Source of the DNA: Rhizobium sp. ACO-34A
GTDB lineage: Bacteria; Pseudomonadota; Alphaproteobacteria; Rhizobiales; Rhizobiaceae
Direction of reading: 5' to 3'
Assembly (NCBI GenBank): GCA_002600635.1
Contig: CP021372.1
Location: 327,001 to 391,000, forward strand
DNA: 64,000 nucleotides
Every line of letters begins with the position of its first letter. Position 1 is the first letter of the stretch. The notes under the pieces were generated by a model, which worked only from the letters and a program-made list of their open reading frames with translations, did not search any database and was not told where the DNA came from. Positions 42,972-51,636 of this stretch are shown piece after piece. The position numbers and the translations under genes are program-made.

Positions 42972-43213
42972 GTTTCCGGGATCGAGAAACCTGAATGTGC
43001 CTTCTGACCTGCAGCCGGACATTCCACACCTGACACGGTCGTCGCTTCGCCTGGACAAGCTGCGCCGACATTTCTTCCTGCGCACGCACCTGCCGCAGCT
43101 CGAATATGTCGTCCGGCATATGCGCGAGAACCCGTAGCACCATCCTCGATCGATTGCTGTCCGGGCAGCAGGATGCTGCGATGGAAGCCATGCGCACGCA
43201 TCTGTCCCGGTAG
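42972..43213 (+). pseudogene. Remnant of a GntR/FCD regulator C-terminus
   Basis: The plus strand reads LRLDKLRRHFFLRTHLPQLEYVVRHMREN and, after a frame change near 43135, RSTILDRLLSGQQDAAMEAMRTHLSR then TAG. The second part is the typical last helix pair of FCD-domain GntR regulators. No DNA-binding half exists, because the dehydrogenase gene ends just before. This parallels the intact GntR gene next to the other PQQ dehydrogenase. The match in the first half is weaker. Confidence 0.45.
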
Positions 43214-43256
43214 AGTTGCGCAGGGAGCAGCCGAATGGTTTGACGCCCCGGCTATC

Positions 43257-43288
43257 ATTTGAATATAATCCATTTGAATTCAAATTAT
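43257..43288. promoter_or_regulatory. Palindromic operator in front of the MarR gene
   Basis: ATTTGAATTCAAAT at 43272-43285 is a perfect 14-bp palindrome. A further ATTTGAAT stands at 43257-43264, and the flanks ATATAAT and TTATAT extend the symmetry. It lies about 25 bp before the MarR start and overlaps the likely -10 region, which suits MarR autorepression. Confidence 0.55.
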
Positions 43289-43309
43289 ATTGGGGCCTAT
43301 GTAGCACAG

Positions 43310-43789
43310 ATGCTAACAGATCATCCCTTCTCCCGCCCTGCCAGGAACCCTCGTGACGAATTCGGTTTTCGCTTCGTCGTTCTGGCGCGCCGCTGGCGGC
43401 GCTTTGTCGATGATCGTCTGGTAGAATCCGATCTTTCCGATGCGACCTGGACGCCGCTGGTCCATCTGGACGAGGTTGAGGACGGCATCACCCAGACCGA
43501 GCTGGCCGCTCGCATCGGGCTGGATGCTTCAAGCCTCGTGCGGCTGCTCGACATTCTTTGCGCGCGCGGTCTGGTCGAACGTCGGGTCGCTCCCGATGAC
43601 CGCCGGGTAAGACGCCTCCATCTGACACCGGCGGGCAGAGCCGAAGTGACACGCATCCGTCAGCTGTTGCTTGCCGCCGAGGCCGAACTGCTCTCGGACA
43701 GTTCGGATGACGAAATTGCCGACCTGTTGCGCGTCCTTGACCGGATCGCGCTGCGTATCGAGGCCCTTCGGCCAGGGGCATCGAAATGA
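43310..43789 (+). CDS. MarR family transcriptional regulator
   Basis: A 159-residue winged-helix regulator. LDEVEDGITQTELAARIGLDASSLVRLLDILCARGLVERR is the DNA-binding core (about residues 53-92, outlined), and VAPDDRRVRRLHLTPAGR is the wing. ATG 43310 lies just after a perfect palindrome; a TTG at 43259 in frame is within the palindromic region and unlikely. It overlaps the FUSC-type exporter gene by 4 bp (ATGA), so the two form a regulator-exporter pair. Such pairs commonly respond to aromatic carboxylic acids. Confidence 0.9.
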   Translation: MLTDHPFSRPARNPRDEFGFRFVVLARRWRRFVDDRLVESDLSDATWTPLVHLDEVEDGITQTELAARIGLDASSLVRLLDILCARGLVERRVAPDDRRVRRLHLTPAGRAEVTRIRQLLLAAEAELLSDSSDDEIADLLRVLDRIALRIEALRPGASK

Positions 43790-45665
43790 GCATCTCCGCG
43801 CTCGCACGTTACGGGTTTGATCTGCCGCGTCTGGCCTATGCCGGGCGGACCGCGCTGGCGGCCTGTCTGGCCTTCACCATCGCCTGGCTTCTTGGTCTGG
43901 AACATCCGCAATGGGCGGGCATGACGGTCTGGGCCGCGTCGCAACCGACACGGGGCAGTTGCTTGAAAAAAGCCTCTTCCGCGTCGCGGGAACGATCAGC
44001 GGCTCGATCGCGGGCATCGTGCTGGTGCTGGCCTCGACCATCCACGCGGGGCTGCTGGTCGGGGGGCTCGCTCTCTGGGTGGGCCTGTGCGCCGGGATCG
44101 GCAATCTTCAGCGCGGTTTTGTTTCCTACGGCACGATCATGGCCGGGATCACCGCCGCCATGGTGGCGCTCATCGACACGCCCCATCCCGAACGGGTACT
44201 GCATCTGGGCGCCGACCGGATGGCGACCGTGCTGACCGGCGTGGTCGTTGCCATGGTTGTCGGCCTGCTGTTCGCTCCCGCGGCAGCGCCGGGCGCGCTG
44301 CAGGCGCGGGTGCGCGGGGTGCTGGCGGATCTGATGCAGGCTTTGGCCGATCATTGCAGGGGCCATGGATCGGAACACGATGCCGCATATCGTCTGCTCT
44401 CGGATATGGCGATGATCGAGGAGATCCTGGACCAGCATGGGGCCGGATCCCTGCGCGCACGCCGCGAGGCGCGACAGACGCGGCTGCTGCTGGGCGTGAC
44501 GATCCCGGTTCTGCTGCGGCTGCGCGGTGATGCGCCCGAGCGGTCGGGCGCCTGCGCGGAGCAACTGGAGCAGGCCGCCATCGCGCTGCGCAGCGGTGAT
44601 CCGGCCGCCGCCCGCGAGGCGATGGAGCGGGTGCTGGCGGCGGTGCCCGGTTCCGACCTCGCTGCCGTTCTGGGGCCGCTGGCTGCACGGCTCGGCGACT
44701 GGGAGTGTGAGGAGACCGCGCCGAGGGATGCCCCTGAGCCGGTGGCGCTGCACCGTGACTGGATCGGCGCGCGTGAGGCGATGCTGCGCGCCATGGCCAC
44801 GATCGGGGTGTTCGGCGCGCTATGGCTTGTCACCGGCTGGAGCGCGGGGGCCTATATGCTGCTCGGCCTCTCGGTGATGCTGTCGATGTTCTCGACCTTC
44901 GACAGCCCGACAACCATGATGCGCTCGGTGTTCGTGGGGCAGAGCCTCGGGGTGATCGGTGCCTTGGCCTGCCGCTGGCTGGCCTGGCCGATGGCAGAGA
45001 CGGAGGCGGGAATGATCGCTCTGACCATGCCCTTCATCCTGCTGGGCGCGCTGCTGGTCGGACACCGCAGGACGGTGACCAAGAGCTTTGACTACAACAT
45101 GGTTCTTCTGTTGATGCTGCAGCCGGCGTGGCCGCTTGTCGGCAGTTTCGGCAATTCGGTGCTGATCGGCCTGTCGATCGTGGCCGCACCCGCCATTGCG
45201 ATGCTCGCCTATCGGATGATCTATCCGGCCGGGCTGCAGCGCCGTATCGCCACGCTGATCAGCATGATGCTGCATGACGTGCAGGATCTCGCTGCCGATG
45301 CCGGCGCGCTTGGCCGCCGGAGGCTCTGGCGGGCGCGGCTCTATCACCGGATGTTGCGGCTGGTGCGGATGGCCGAGCGCTCGGGTCGCAGCGACCTGCC
45401 GGTGCTCGATGGCTGCCTCGCGCTTCTCGATCTCGGCCATGCGGTGATGCACGGCCACGAACTTCTGGCCCGTTCTGACATCACCAGCGGCGAGCGGCGA
45501 GCGTTGAAAAGCGCACTTGGCCGGTTACAGCGCGTGGCGACCGCGTCTGAACGCTCCTGCGCCACCCTGCGCCAGGCGGCGCGCCGCTTGGCCGGCCCCG
45601 ACGCTGTGATCTTTACGCGGGCGGCCGATGCGTTGGCGGGTCAGGCGACTTTCTTCCGGATATAG
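43786..45665 (+). pseudogene. FUSC family (fusaric acid resistance-like) exporter, one frameshift
   Basis: The protein begins MSISALARYGFDLPRLAYAG with helix LAACLAFTIAWLLGLEHPQW and then GMTVWAASQPTRG. The family sequence continues one base out of frame with QLLEKSLFRVAGTISGSIAG to the natural end at 45665. Joined, it is a ~626-residue FUSC/AaeB-type membrane protein with two sets of helices. The frame breaks at about 43958-43962 (ACACGGGGCAG), where one missing base, probably a C, explains everything. The rest shows no decay, so a sequencing error or a very recent mutation is likely. It would export aromatic acids, under control of the overlapping MarR gene. Confidence 0.85.
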
Positions 45666-45720
45666 TTGGACGGTGCGGGAGCGGCTGGTGACGAGGGGAT
45701 AGGGTCGGTGGATAACCGGT

Positions 45721-46083
45721 TCAGGCCGCAAAGGCCAGCCGAGCCTTGCGGATCTCGGGGTGGTTCTCGTCCGCCCAGGCGATCAGCGCTTTCATGGGCA
45801 CCAGAAGCGAGCCGCCGAGATCGGTCAGCGCATATTCGACCCGCAGCGGTACCTCGGCATGAAGGGTGCGGGTGACGAAGCCGTCTTCTTCCATCCGGCG
45901 TAGCGTGCGCGACAGCATCTGTTTCGAGATGTCCGGAATGGCCCGACCCAATTCGTTGAAGCGCGAGACCCGACCGTCCAGCGCCTTAAGCACCAGGAGC
46001 GTCCACTGATCCCCGACCCGGTCCAGCACGTCGCGGATCGGGCAATCGCCCGGTGCGAAGCCCAGCCTTTCTGTCCTGTCCAT
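45721..46083 (-). CDS. HxlR family transcriptional regulator
   Basis: A 120-residue winged-helix regulator with the HxlR hallmarks CPIRDVLDRVGDQWTLLVLKAL (about residues 14-35), FNELGRAIPDISKQMLSRTLRRMEEDGFVTR and VPLRVEYALTDLGGSLLVPM. ATG 46083 gives the normal family length; the frame stays open to 46233 but that extension has no homology that I recognise. It is divergent from a NAD(P)-binding protein gene, and two copies of GACCAGATCA lie between them. HxlR proteins often sense electrophiles, quinones or aldehydes through a conserved Cys near the N-terminus, present here (Cys in GDCPI). Confidence 0.92.
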   Translation of the reverse strand: MDRTERLGFAPGDCPIRDVLDRVGDQWTLLVLKALDGRVSRFNELGRAIPDISKQMLSRTLRRMEEDGFVTRTLHAEVPLRVEYALTDLGGSLLVPMKALIAWADENHPEIRKARLAFAA

Positions 46084-46141
46084 CCGTTCGTCCCTTCGAT
46101 CAACGGCCTTCCGGTTCTGCCGTTCCAGGTCATATAAATGT

Positions 46142-46219
46142 GACCAGATCAATAGAAAATGCCTTCTTGCGTCTCTGACAGTTTCGGGTAGGTTGCGGTC
46201 TATAGTCAAGACCAGATCA
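46142..46219. promoter_or_regulatory. Direct repeats between HxlR and its divergent target
   Basis: GACCAGATCA occurs at 46142-46151 and again at 46210-46219, 68 bp apart, both followed by AT-rich DNA (ATA). One lies near the HxlR start, the other near the start of the divergent gene. They are candidate HxlR binding sites. Confidence 0.45.
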
Positions 46220-46265
46220 TAAAAATAGAGCAATCTCTGCGTGATCGAAGCCCTAAGGAAAAAAA

Positions 46266-46874
46266 ATGAGCAAAGTCGCCCTTATCGGTGCCTCCGGCAA
46301 TGCCGGTTCGCGAATCCTCAAAGAACTGTCGGATCGTGGCCACCAGGTCACGGCCATCGCCCGCAATCCTGAAAAAATCGCTGTTCTACCGGGTGTGACT
46401 GCGATCAAGGCCGATGCGAACAACCGTGCGGAATTGGCCGCAGTGTTGAAGGGGCACGATGCGGTGATCTCGTCGGTGCATTTCACCGTCTCGGATCCCG
46501 ATATTCTGATCGGCGCTGTGCGCGATGCAGGCGTGAAGCGCTATCTGGTCGTCGGCGGTGCGGGCGGTCTGCTCGCGGGCGGCAGGAAGCTGATCGAAAG
46601 CCCCGACTTCCCCGACGCTTACCGCCGTGAAGCCAGTGGCGGGATCGGCCTCCTCGAAAAACTGAAGACGGTCACCGATCTCGACTGGACCTTCCTGTCG
46701 CCCTCGGCCCAATTCGTCCCGGGCGAGCGGACCGGCACGTTCCGCCTCGGCAAGGACGAGTTGCTGGTGAGCGAGAAAGGGTCATCGATCTCATTTGAGG
46801 ATTACGCCATCGCGCTGATCGACGAACTGGAAAACCCCGCGCATATCCGCGCCCGCTTTACTGTCGGCTATTGA
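46266..46874 (+). CDS. NAD(P)-binding oxidoreductase (NmrA/YwnB-like, atypical SDR)
   Basis: A 202-residue Rossmann protein. It starts KVALIGASGNAGSRILKELSDRGHQVTAIARNP, the GASGxxG dinucleotide motif, followed by GHDAVISSVHF and VKRYLVVGGAGGLL (about residues 88-101). The C-terminal DLDWTFLSPSAQFVPGERTG is typical of the NAD(P)H-binding (PF13460) family. Members bind NADP(H) and act as reductases or redox sensors. AAGGAAAAAA precedes the ATG. It is divergent from an HxlR gene, the usual neighbour of such oxidoreductases, which suggests an oxidative or quinone stress response. Confidence 0.9.
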   Translation: MSKVALIGASGNAGSRILKELSDRGHQVTAIARNPEKIAVLPGVTAIKADANNRAELAAVLKGHDAVISSVHFTVSDPDILIGAVRDAGVKRYLVVGGAGGLLAGGRKLIESPDFPDAYRREASGGIGLLEKLKTVTDLDWTFLSPSAQFVPGERTGTFRLGKDELLVSEKGSSISFEDYAIALIDELENPAHIRARFTVGY

Positions 46875-46882
46875 GGACTGCG

Positions 46883-47100
46883 ATGTTCAGGATGTTGAAA
46901 GCCGCAGTACTCGCCACCGTCCTTGCCCTGTCCGGCGGTCTGGCCAATGCGCAGGAGCGCGATCCGGCGCAGGAAGAAGCCAACCACCAGTTGGTGGTGA
47001 GTTTCTACTATCGTTTTTCAACGGTCATGACCTGACGGCCGCCGAAGTCATCGCGGATGACTACAAACAGCACAACCCCAATGTGCCGGGTGCGCTGTCC
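46883..47100 (+). pseudogene. Remnant of an exported SnoaL/NTF2-like protein
   Basis: It starts MFRMLKAAVLATVLALSGGL with cleavage near NAQERD, then NHQLVVSFYYRF. One base later the frame changes to FNGHDLTAAEVIADDYKQHN, the characteristic SnoaL/NTF2-like segment, and the homology fades after PNVPG. It lies 8 bp after the NAD(P)-binding protein gene. It is frameshifted and cut off after about 70 residues. Confidence 0.6.
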
Positions 47101-47243
47101 CGACCGCGAAGACGACCTTGCCCCGACGCCAAGACATCAAGCGGAGCTCGAGACCAGGCGCAAAATGGGCTTGACCAAAATGCGATTAGACGACGTGCAT
47201 AGGCAACGGACGGTCTGTGTCGGTTCGTGCATATGTATGGCTT

Positions 47244-48143
47244 CTATGTCATCGGATCGGATGATCGAGCTTCTTCAACAAGCCAGTTGGCAAAAAGTTG
47301 CACCGGCCCCTCACTCAAACGGATCGGCTCTGGCAGGACGAGGCAAAAGGTCTTGGAGATTGACTGACCGTCGGGCCAAGGCGCGACCAACCGTCCTTCC
47401 GTCAGCTCGGTTTCGATATAGAGGCGCGGCACGAGCGCAACGCCGAGACCGGCCAACGCGGCTTCGATCTGCATGGCGTGAAGATCGTAACGGGCACCAA
47501 CCGCAGGATTGGTCAGCACGACCCCGGTCTCTTCGGCATAGCGATGCCAAGCGTCCGGGTTCTGTCGGCGATGAAGCCGCGGCAGCGCATCGAGGGTCGT
47601 CGCAGGGTCTCGGCCCGTGATCAGCGCCGGATGACAGACCGGAACCAGCACCTCATGCAGCAAGAGGTGCGTCCGCATTCCCGTCCAGGCAGGATGCTCA
47701 AAATGGATGGCGGCGTCGAACCCGCTGCCGGTGAGAACGAATGGCTCCATCCGTTCCGCAAGATGCAGGGTGATATTCGGATGCCGCTCCTGGAACGGCT
47801 TCAGACGCGGGATGAGCCAACGCGTGGCGAATGTCGGCAGGATTGCAATGTCGAGGCTCGCACCGTCGCTGGGCTGCCCCATCAGATATTGACTGTCACG
47901 CTCCAGCCGGTCGAGTGTCTCGCGGACCTGAACCGCATAACGTTCTCCATTCGGCAAAAGCCGGACGCGATTGCCGACCCGCTCGAACAGCGTGACGCCG
48001 AGGAACGCTTCCAGCCGGCCGATCTGCCGACTGATCGCCCCTTCGGTCAGGACCAATTCGTCGGCCGCGCGGGCGAAGCTCCCATGACGAGCCGACGCCT
48101 CGAACGCCATGAGTGCGGAATTGCTGGGAATCTTGCGGCGCAT
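47244..48143 (-). CDS. LysR family transcriptional regulator (GcvA-like)
   Basis: A 299-residue regulator with N-terminal helix-turn-helix SNSALMAFEASARHGSFARAADELVLTEGAISRQIGRLEAFLG (residues about 7-50, outlined) and a C-terminal effector domain starting near LDIAILPTFATRWLIPRL, as in GcvA/AmpR-type members. It is divergent from a three-gene plus-strand operon (48312-50050) across 168 bp and should control it. The effector is not known. Confidence 0.92.
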   Translation of the reverse strand: MRRKIPSNSALMAFEASARHGSFARAADELVLTEGAISRQIGRLEAFLGVTLFERVGNRVRLLPNGERYAVQVRETLDRLERDSQYLMGQPSDGASLDIAILPTFATRWLIPRLKPFQERHPNITLHLAERMEPFVLTGSGFDAAIHFEHPAWTGMRTHLLLHEVLVPVCHPALITGRDPATTLDALPRLHRRQNPDAWHRYAEETGVVLTNPAVGARYDLHAMQIEAALAGLGVALVPRLYIETELTEGRLVAPWPDGQSISKTFCLVLPEPIRLSEGPVQLFANWLVEEARSSDPMT

Positions 48144-48311
48144 GACGGCTCCTGACAGGATGGTTCGGCATTCGCTCCGCCGCCACCTTGATATTAGATC
48201 ACTGAAGCATGATTCATTGTCGATATATAGGCATGGATTGGCAGTCTATCATGAGAAAATATCAACGAAAGACAAGACTGGAAGGACAATCCTCCGGTCG
48301 AAGGTGGAATA

Positions 48312-48857
48312 ATGATCTATACGGTGGAATGCAGCTTTACCGATCCCGGCAGCGAGGCGGAATGGAATGACTTTTACAGCCTGGACAAGCTGCCAGACCT
48401 CATTTCGGTGAGCGGCTTCCACACTTCGCAGCGATTCAAGGCATTGAGCGGTGGCTGCCCGGTCTATCTCGCCCTTCATTCGATCGACGGCCTCGACATC
48501 CTGACGGGTGAGGAATACCGCCAGAAGGGCGGCGGCAATTTCGCACGCTGGCAACAGCACATTACCGACTGGCACCGGAACCTCTATGGCGGGATTGACC
48601 GCGCGCCGGGCATTGGTGAGGGCGAATATCTGGCGTTGAGCGCAACAGGCCCCGAACCTCTGATGCGGCTGGGCCTCACCCCATATGCGATGCAGGCGGT
48701 CGCTATGGAGAAGTTCCCGGAACACCGCTGGCTCGCCAAGGTGGAGCGCGGCGATGTGCCTGACATCGAGCATCTACCGGAAGGCGTCCATGTCTATGCG
48801 CCGATGACGGCGCAGTTGACGAGCGACGGTAACGCCGCTGTCGAGAAGGCGCGGTAG
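48312..48857 (+). CDS. Hypothetical protein, probable dimeric alpha/beta-barrel fold
   Basis: A 181-residue protein with no signal peptide. The N-terminus IYTVECSFTDPGSEAEWNDFYS followed by LPDLISVSGFHTSQRFKAL looks like the first beta-alpha-beta unit of an EthD/DUF4286-like dimeric barrel, and LALSATGPEPLMRLGLTPYA resembles the start of a second unit. I cannot assign a reaction. It is the first gene of a compact operon with the next small gene 5 bp downstream and is divergent from a LysR gene. It may bind or process the substrate of the metallo-hydrolase encoded two genes later. Confidence 0.7.
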   Translation: MIYTVECSFTDPGSEAEWNDFYSLDKLPDLISVSGFHTSQRFKALSGGCPVYLALHSIDGLDILTGEEYRQKGGGNFARWQQHITDWHRNLYGGIDRAPGIGEGEYLALSATGPEPLMRLGLTPYAMQAVAMEKFPEHRWLAKVERGDVPDIEHLPEGVHVYAPMTAQLTSDGNAAVEKAR

Positions 48858-48862
48858 CACAG

Positions 48863-49189
48863 ATGCCGAATGTCACGATCTATATTCCCGCAGACATGAT
48901 GCCGCCGGACGAAGCACTCGCAGACCTCACGGAGCAATGCACAGAACTCTGCACGTGCATCCTCCGGGCCGCATTGGCGAACGTGCATATTGTCTATGTC
49001 GCTGTCTGGCATGGTCGAGGGCAGCCCGCTTTCGCAGAAATCCAATATCGCCTTGAGCCATTTCGGACGCCGCCAGTCATGGCGCAGTTCATGGAAGGGC
49101 TGGACGAGGCCATCAAGGGCAATACGGGCCTCACCGCGCGCATTCGTTGCTTTGGCTATGAAGCGTCGAGCATTCACGCACGAAATTGA
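48863..49189 (+). CDS. Small protein, possibly tautomerase-like
   Basis: A 108-residue protein that begins MPNVTIYIPADMMPPDEALA. A Pro directly after Met followed by a beta strand is the layout of 4-oxalocrotonate tautomerase-type enzymes, where Pro1 is the catalytic base. FAEIQYRLEPFRTPPVM could be the second strand region. Beyond this the similarity is weak, so the family call is tentative. It starts 5 bp after the upstream gene and 21 bp before the metallo-hydrolase gene, so it is part of the same operon. Confidence 0.6.
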   Translation: MPNVTIYIPADMMPPDEALADLTEQCTELCTCILRAALANVHIVYVAVWHGRGQPAFAEIQYRLEPFRTPPVMAQFMEGLDEAIKGNTGLTARIRCFGYEASSIHARN

Positions 49190-49210
49190 GCGGATGCCAG
49201 GAGAAAACCA

Positions 49211-50050
49211 ATGTCTAGTTTAGCATTACCCAGCCAACAGATCGGCGACCTAACAATCACCGCTGTCAGCGATGGCTATCTCCATGCCAGTTTCGATTTC
49301 CTCGCGAATATCGACCCGGCTGATGCCTCCCGTATGCAGGAGAATACGGGGATAACGGATCACACCTCGATCCATATCAACTGCTACCTTGTGCGTGGAG
49401 GCGGTCGCACCGTCTTGATCGACGCCGGAGCAGGTGGTTTCAAGCACTGGGGCGGTCGATTAAAAACCAATCTGTTACTCGCTGGCATCCAGCCTTCGGA
49501 GATCGACGCGATCCTGTTGACGCACGCCCATCCCGATCATGTCGGGGGGCTGATGGACGCGTCAGGAACAGCCGTTTTCCCGAACGTCGAGCTTATCGCC
49601 CACCACCTCGAAATCGCGTTCTGGCAGGATGACGGCAATCTGAGCCGCGCGCCCGAGCGCGCGCGTGGCAACTTCCTCGTGGCGCGTCAGGCGTTCGATG
49701 GCTATCGCAACAGGCTACGCACTTTTGAGAGCGGCGAGGTGCTGCCCGGCATTACGGCGATGCCGCTGCCGGGACATACAGCCGGACACACCGGCTATCG
49801 GCTCGATTCAGGTGACAAGAGCCTGCTGGTCTGGGGCGACATCGTTCATTTCCCGCAAATTCAGGTTCCGCGCCCCGACGTGTCGATCGCGTTCGATCAG
49901 GATGCGTCGCTCTCCGCCGCGACACGATCGAGGCTCCTGGACTGCGTGGCCGCCGAGCAACTGCTGATCGCCGGTATGCACCTCGGCGAACCCGGCTTCG
50001 CGCGGATCAAGCGGACGGGCGGTAACTATGATGTTGCGTATGAGAAATGA
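49211..50050 (+). CDS. MBL-fold metallo-hydrolase (lactonase/parathion-hydrolase-like)
   Basis: A 279-residue metallo-beta-lactamase-fold enzyme. LLTHAHPDHVGGLMD (about residues 102-116) is the zinc motif HxHxDH. The later ligands are the His of PLPGHTAGHTGY, the Asp of LVWGDIVHFPQI and probably a C-terminal His (AGMHLGEPGF). The overall pattern fits AHL lactonase and methyl-parathion-hydrolase relatives that open lactones or esters. No signal peptide is seen. AGGAG precedes the ATG. It is the last gene of the LysR-controlled operon, and a lactone or ester substrate would suit the tautomerase-like neighbour. Confidence 0.9.
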   Translation: MSSLALPSQQIGDLTITAVSDGYLHASFDFLANIDPADASRMQENTGITDHTSIHINCYLVRGGGRTVLIDAGAGGFKHWGGRLKTNLLLAGIQPSEIDAILLTHAHPDHVGGLMDASGTAVFPNVELIAHHLEIAFWQDDGNLSRAPERARGNFLVARQAFDGYRNRLRTFESGEVLPGITAMPLPGHTAGHTGYRLDSGDKSLLVWGDIVHFPQIQVPRPDVSIAFDQDASLSAATRSRLLDCVAAEQLLIAGMHLGEPGFARIKRTGGNYDVAYEK

Positions 50051-50558
50051 GCGTGATGCCAAGTGCGTTCGTATCACAAGTGGGAGGCTTTCCTTGCCGG
50101 GCTGGACCCGATCATGACGGGAGAAAAGCCACTTTCTGGATCGTCGCAGGCAGCTTATCTGAATCATGTCCGGTTGAGGGATATGCACATCCCAACGAGA
50201 TTTACCTGATCCAGGACGACCGCTTCCGGTTCGGGTGTGGCCACGTCCTGGTGAAATCTGCTTTGGAAATCCCTGCGGCAATCGGCGGTGATTGAGTAGC
50301 TGTCTCGCGGAATATCGCGCCACAGCATGCAATCGGCGGGGATGGCGGGCCACACCCGACGAAGATAAGCACTACGCCTACGCTATAGCGCTCTAACGCC
50401 GCATTTTCGCATCTACTGTGTGGATGAGGATATCATTTATCTCACTAACCTGCCGGGCGACGGGCCGTCAGGAGGCTACTTATTGGTCGCGAAGCCCAAG
50501 ACGTTCGTGAAGCCGTGTTCATACTGTTGTGGCTACTTTTTCATCCCAAATCGATCTG
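50051..50558. other. Gap with gene-tail remnant
   Basis: No intact gene is recognised. At 50341-50396 the plus strand reads RATPDEDKHYAYAIAL then TAA, a protein C-terminus without a gene in front of it. A diverged copy of this tail occurs at 56268-56322. The 50060-50210 part has an open stretch (YHKWEAFLAGLDPIMTGEKP) of unknown origin. The region looks like debris of deleted genes. Confidence 0.5.
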
Positions 50559-51530
50559 CTACACACCAGTTTTCACGGCCGTACGAAATCGGCTCGGGGG
50601 CGAACCAATGATCCGCTTGAAGGCCCGACTGAATGAGGCCTCGGATTCGTAACCCAGACGCTGCGCGATGTCGGAAATCCGGGCGTGGTCTCGCACGATC
50701 CATTGCCGCGCCTGATGCATCCTGATCTGGGCAAGATAGCGAACCGGCGTCTCGCCGACGATCTCTGCGAATTTGCTGGCAAAGGTCGATCTTGATGCGC
50801 CCATGATGGCGGCCAGTCCCGCGACCGACCAGTCTTTATCAGGCTCGGCATGGATTGCAGCCAGCACGGGGCCAATATCCGGGTGCCGTACGGCGGCGAT
50901 CCAGCCAGCGGCATCACTGCTGGCATGTTCCACCCAGGATCTGATGATCTGGGCCGTGAGGACATCAGCCAGACGAGCGACAATCCCGCAGGCCCCTACG
51001 CGATTGGAAGCGATCTCGCTGGCCATTGCGTCGAGCAGATGCGCCGTCGACTGGTCTTGTTGCATGAGTTCTGTCGCCTGCATCACATCCGGCATTATTC
51101 GCAGGATTGGGTGCAGAACATCGAGGTTGAAACGCATCGAGCCGGAGAACAGCATGCAACCGGTGGCGTCGGAAGGCCGCATAATGACACTTTGCCACGT
51201 CGGACCGAATTCCCAACGTGGAAGTGGCTGCGCCGTCGCATTCGGGCTGCTGGTCAGCACATGCGCGTCTCCGCGCGGCAGCAAGACGGCGTCACCGAGG
51301 CCAAGCTGTATCCAATCGCCCTTGGCGGATTGCAGCCAGCACGCGTTCTCAGCGACGAAATGAAAATAGGCGTCCGACTGCGCGGGAAACGAAAAAGCCC
51401 ATGGTTCGCTCAGGAACGAGCGATCATATTCTATTCCATCGAGCCGCAATCCCTGCAACATCAGCGTTAGCGGATCGACGACCGGCAAAACATCGGAATT
51501 GGACGGAAGGTCAAGCATATCGGGTTTCAT
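50559..51530 (-). CDS. AraC family transcriptional regulator with cupin domain
   Basis: A 323-residue regulator. The N-terminal half is an AraC-type cupin (Cupin_6 style: DPLTLMLQGLRLDG, GDAVLLPRGDAHVL). The C-terminal half has two helix-turn-helix units (SVAGLAAIMGASRSTFASKFAEIVG and RISDIAQRLGYESEASFSRAFKR). These proteins often control genes for aldehyde, drug or redox stress. It is divergent from the serine hydrolase gene across 106 bp. Confidence 0.92.
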   Translation of the reverse strand: MKPDMLDLPSNSDVLPVVDPLTLMLQGLRLDGIEYDRSFLSEPWAFSFPAQSDAYFHFVAENACWLQSAKGDWIQLGLGDAVLLPRGDAHVLTSSPNATAQPLPRWEFGPTWQSVIMRPSDATGCMLFSGSMRFNLDVLHPILRIMPDVMQATELMQQDQSTAHLLDAMASEIASNRVGACGIVARLADVLTAQIIRSWVEHASSDAAGWIAAVRHPDIGPVLAAIHAEPDKDWSVAGLAAIMGASRSTFASKFAEIVGETPVRYLAQIRMHQARQWIVRDHARISDIAQRLGYESEASFSRAFKRIIGSPPSRFRTAVKTGV

Positions 51531-51636
51531 GACATGGAACCGCCGGGCAGTCGAGCGTAGTGTTTATGCACAATACTGCGGAGCTTCAGGATCGCTGAGG
51601 TTGCAACGTCCATGTTCATCCAATACGGAAAATTTC

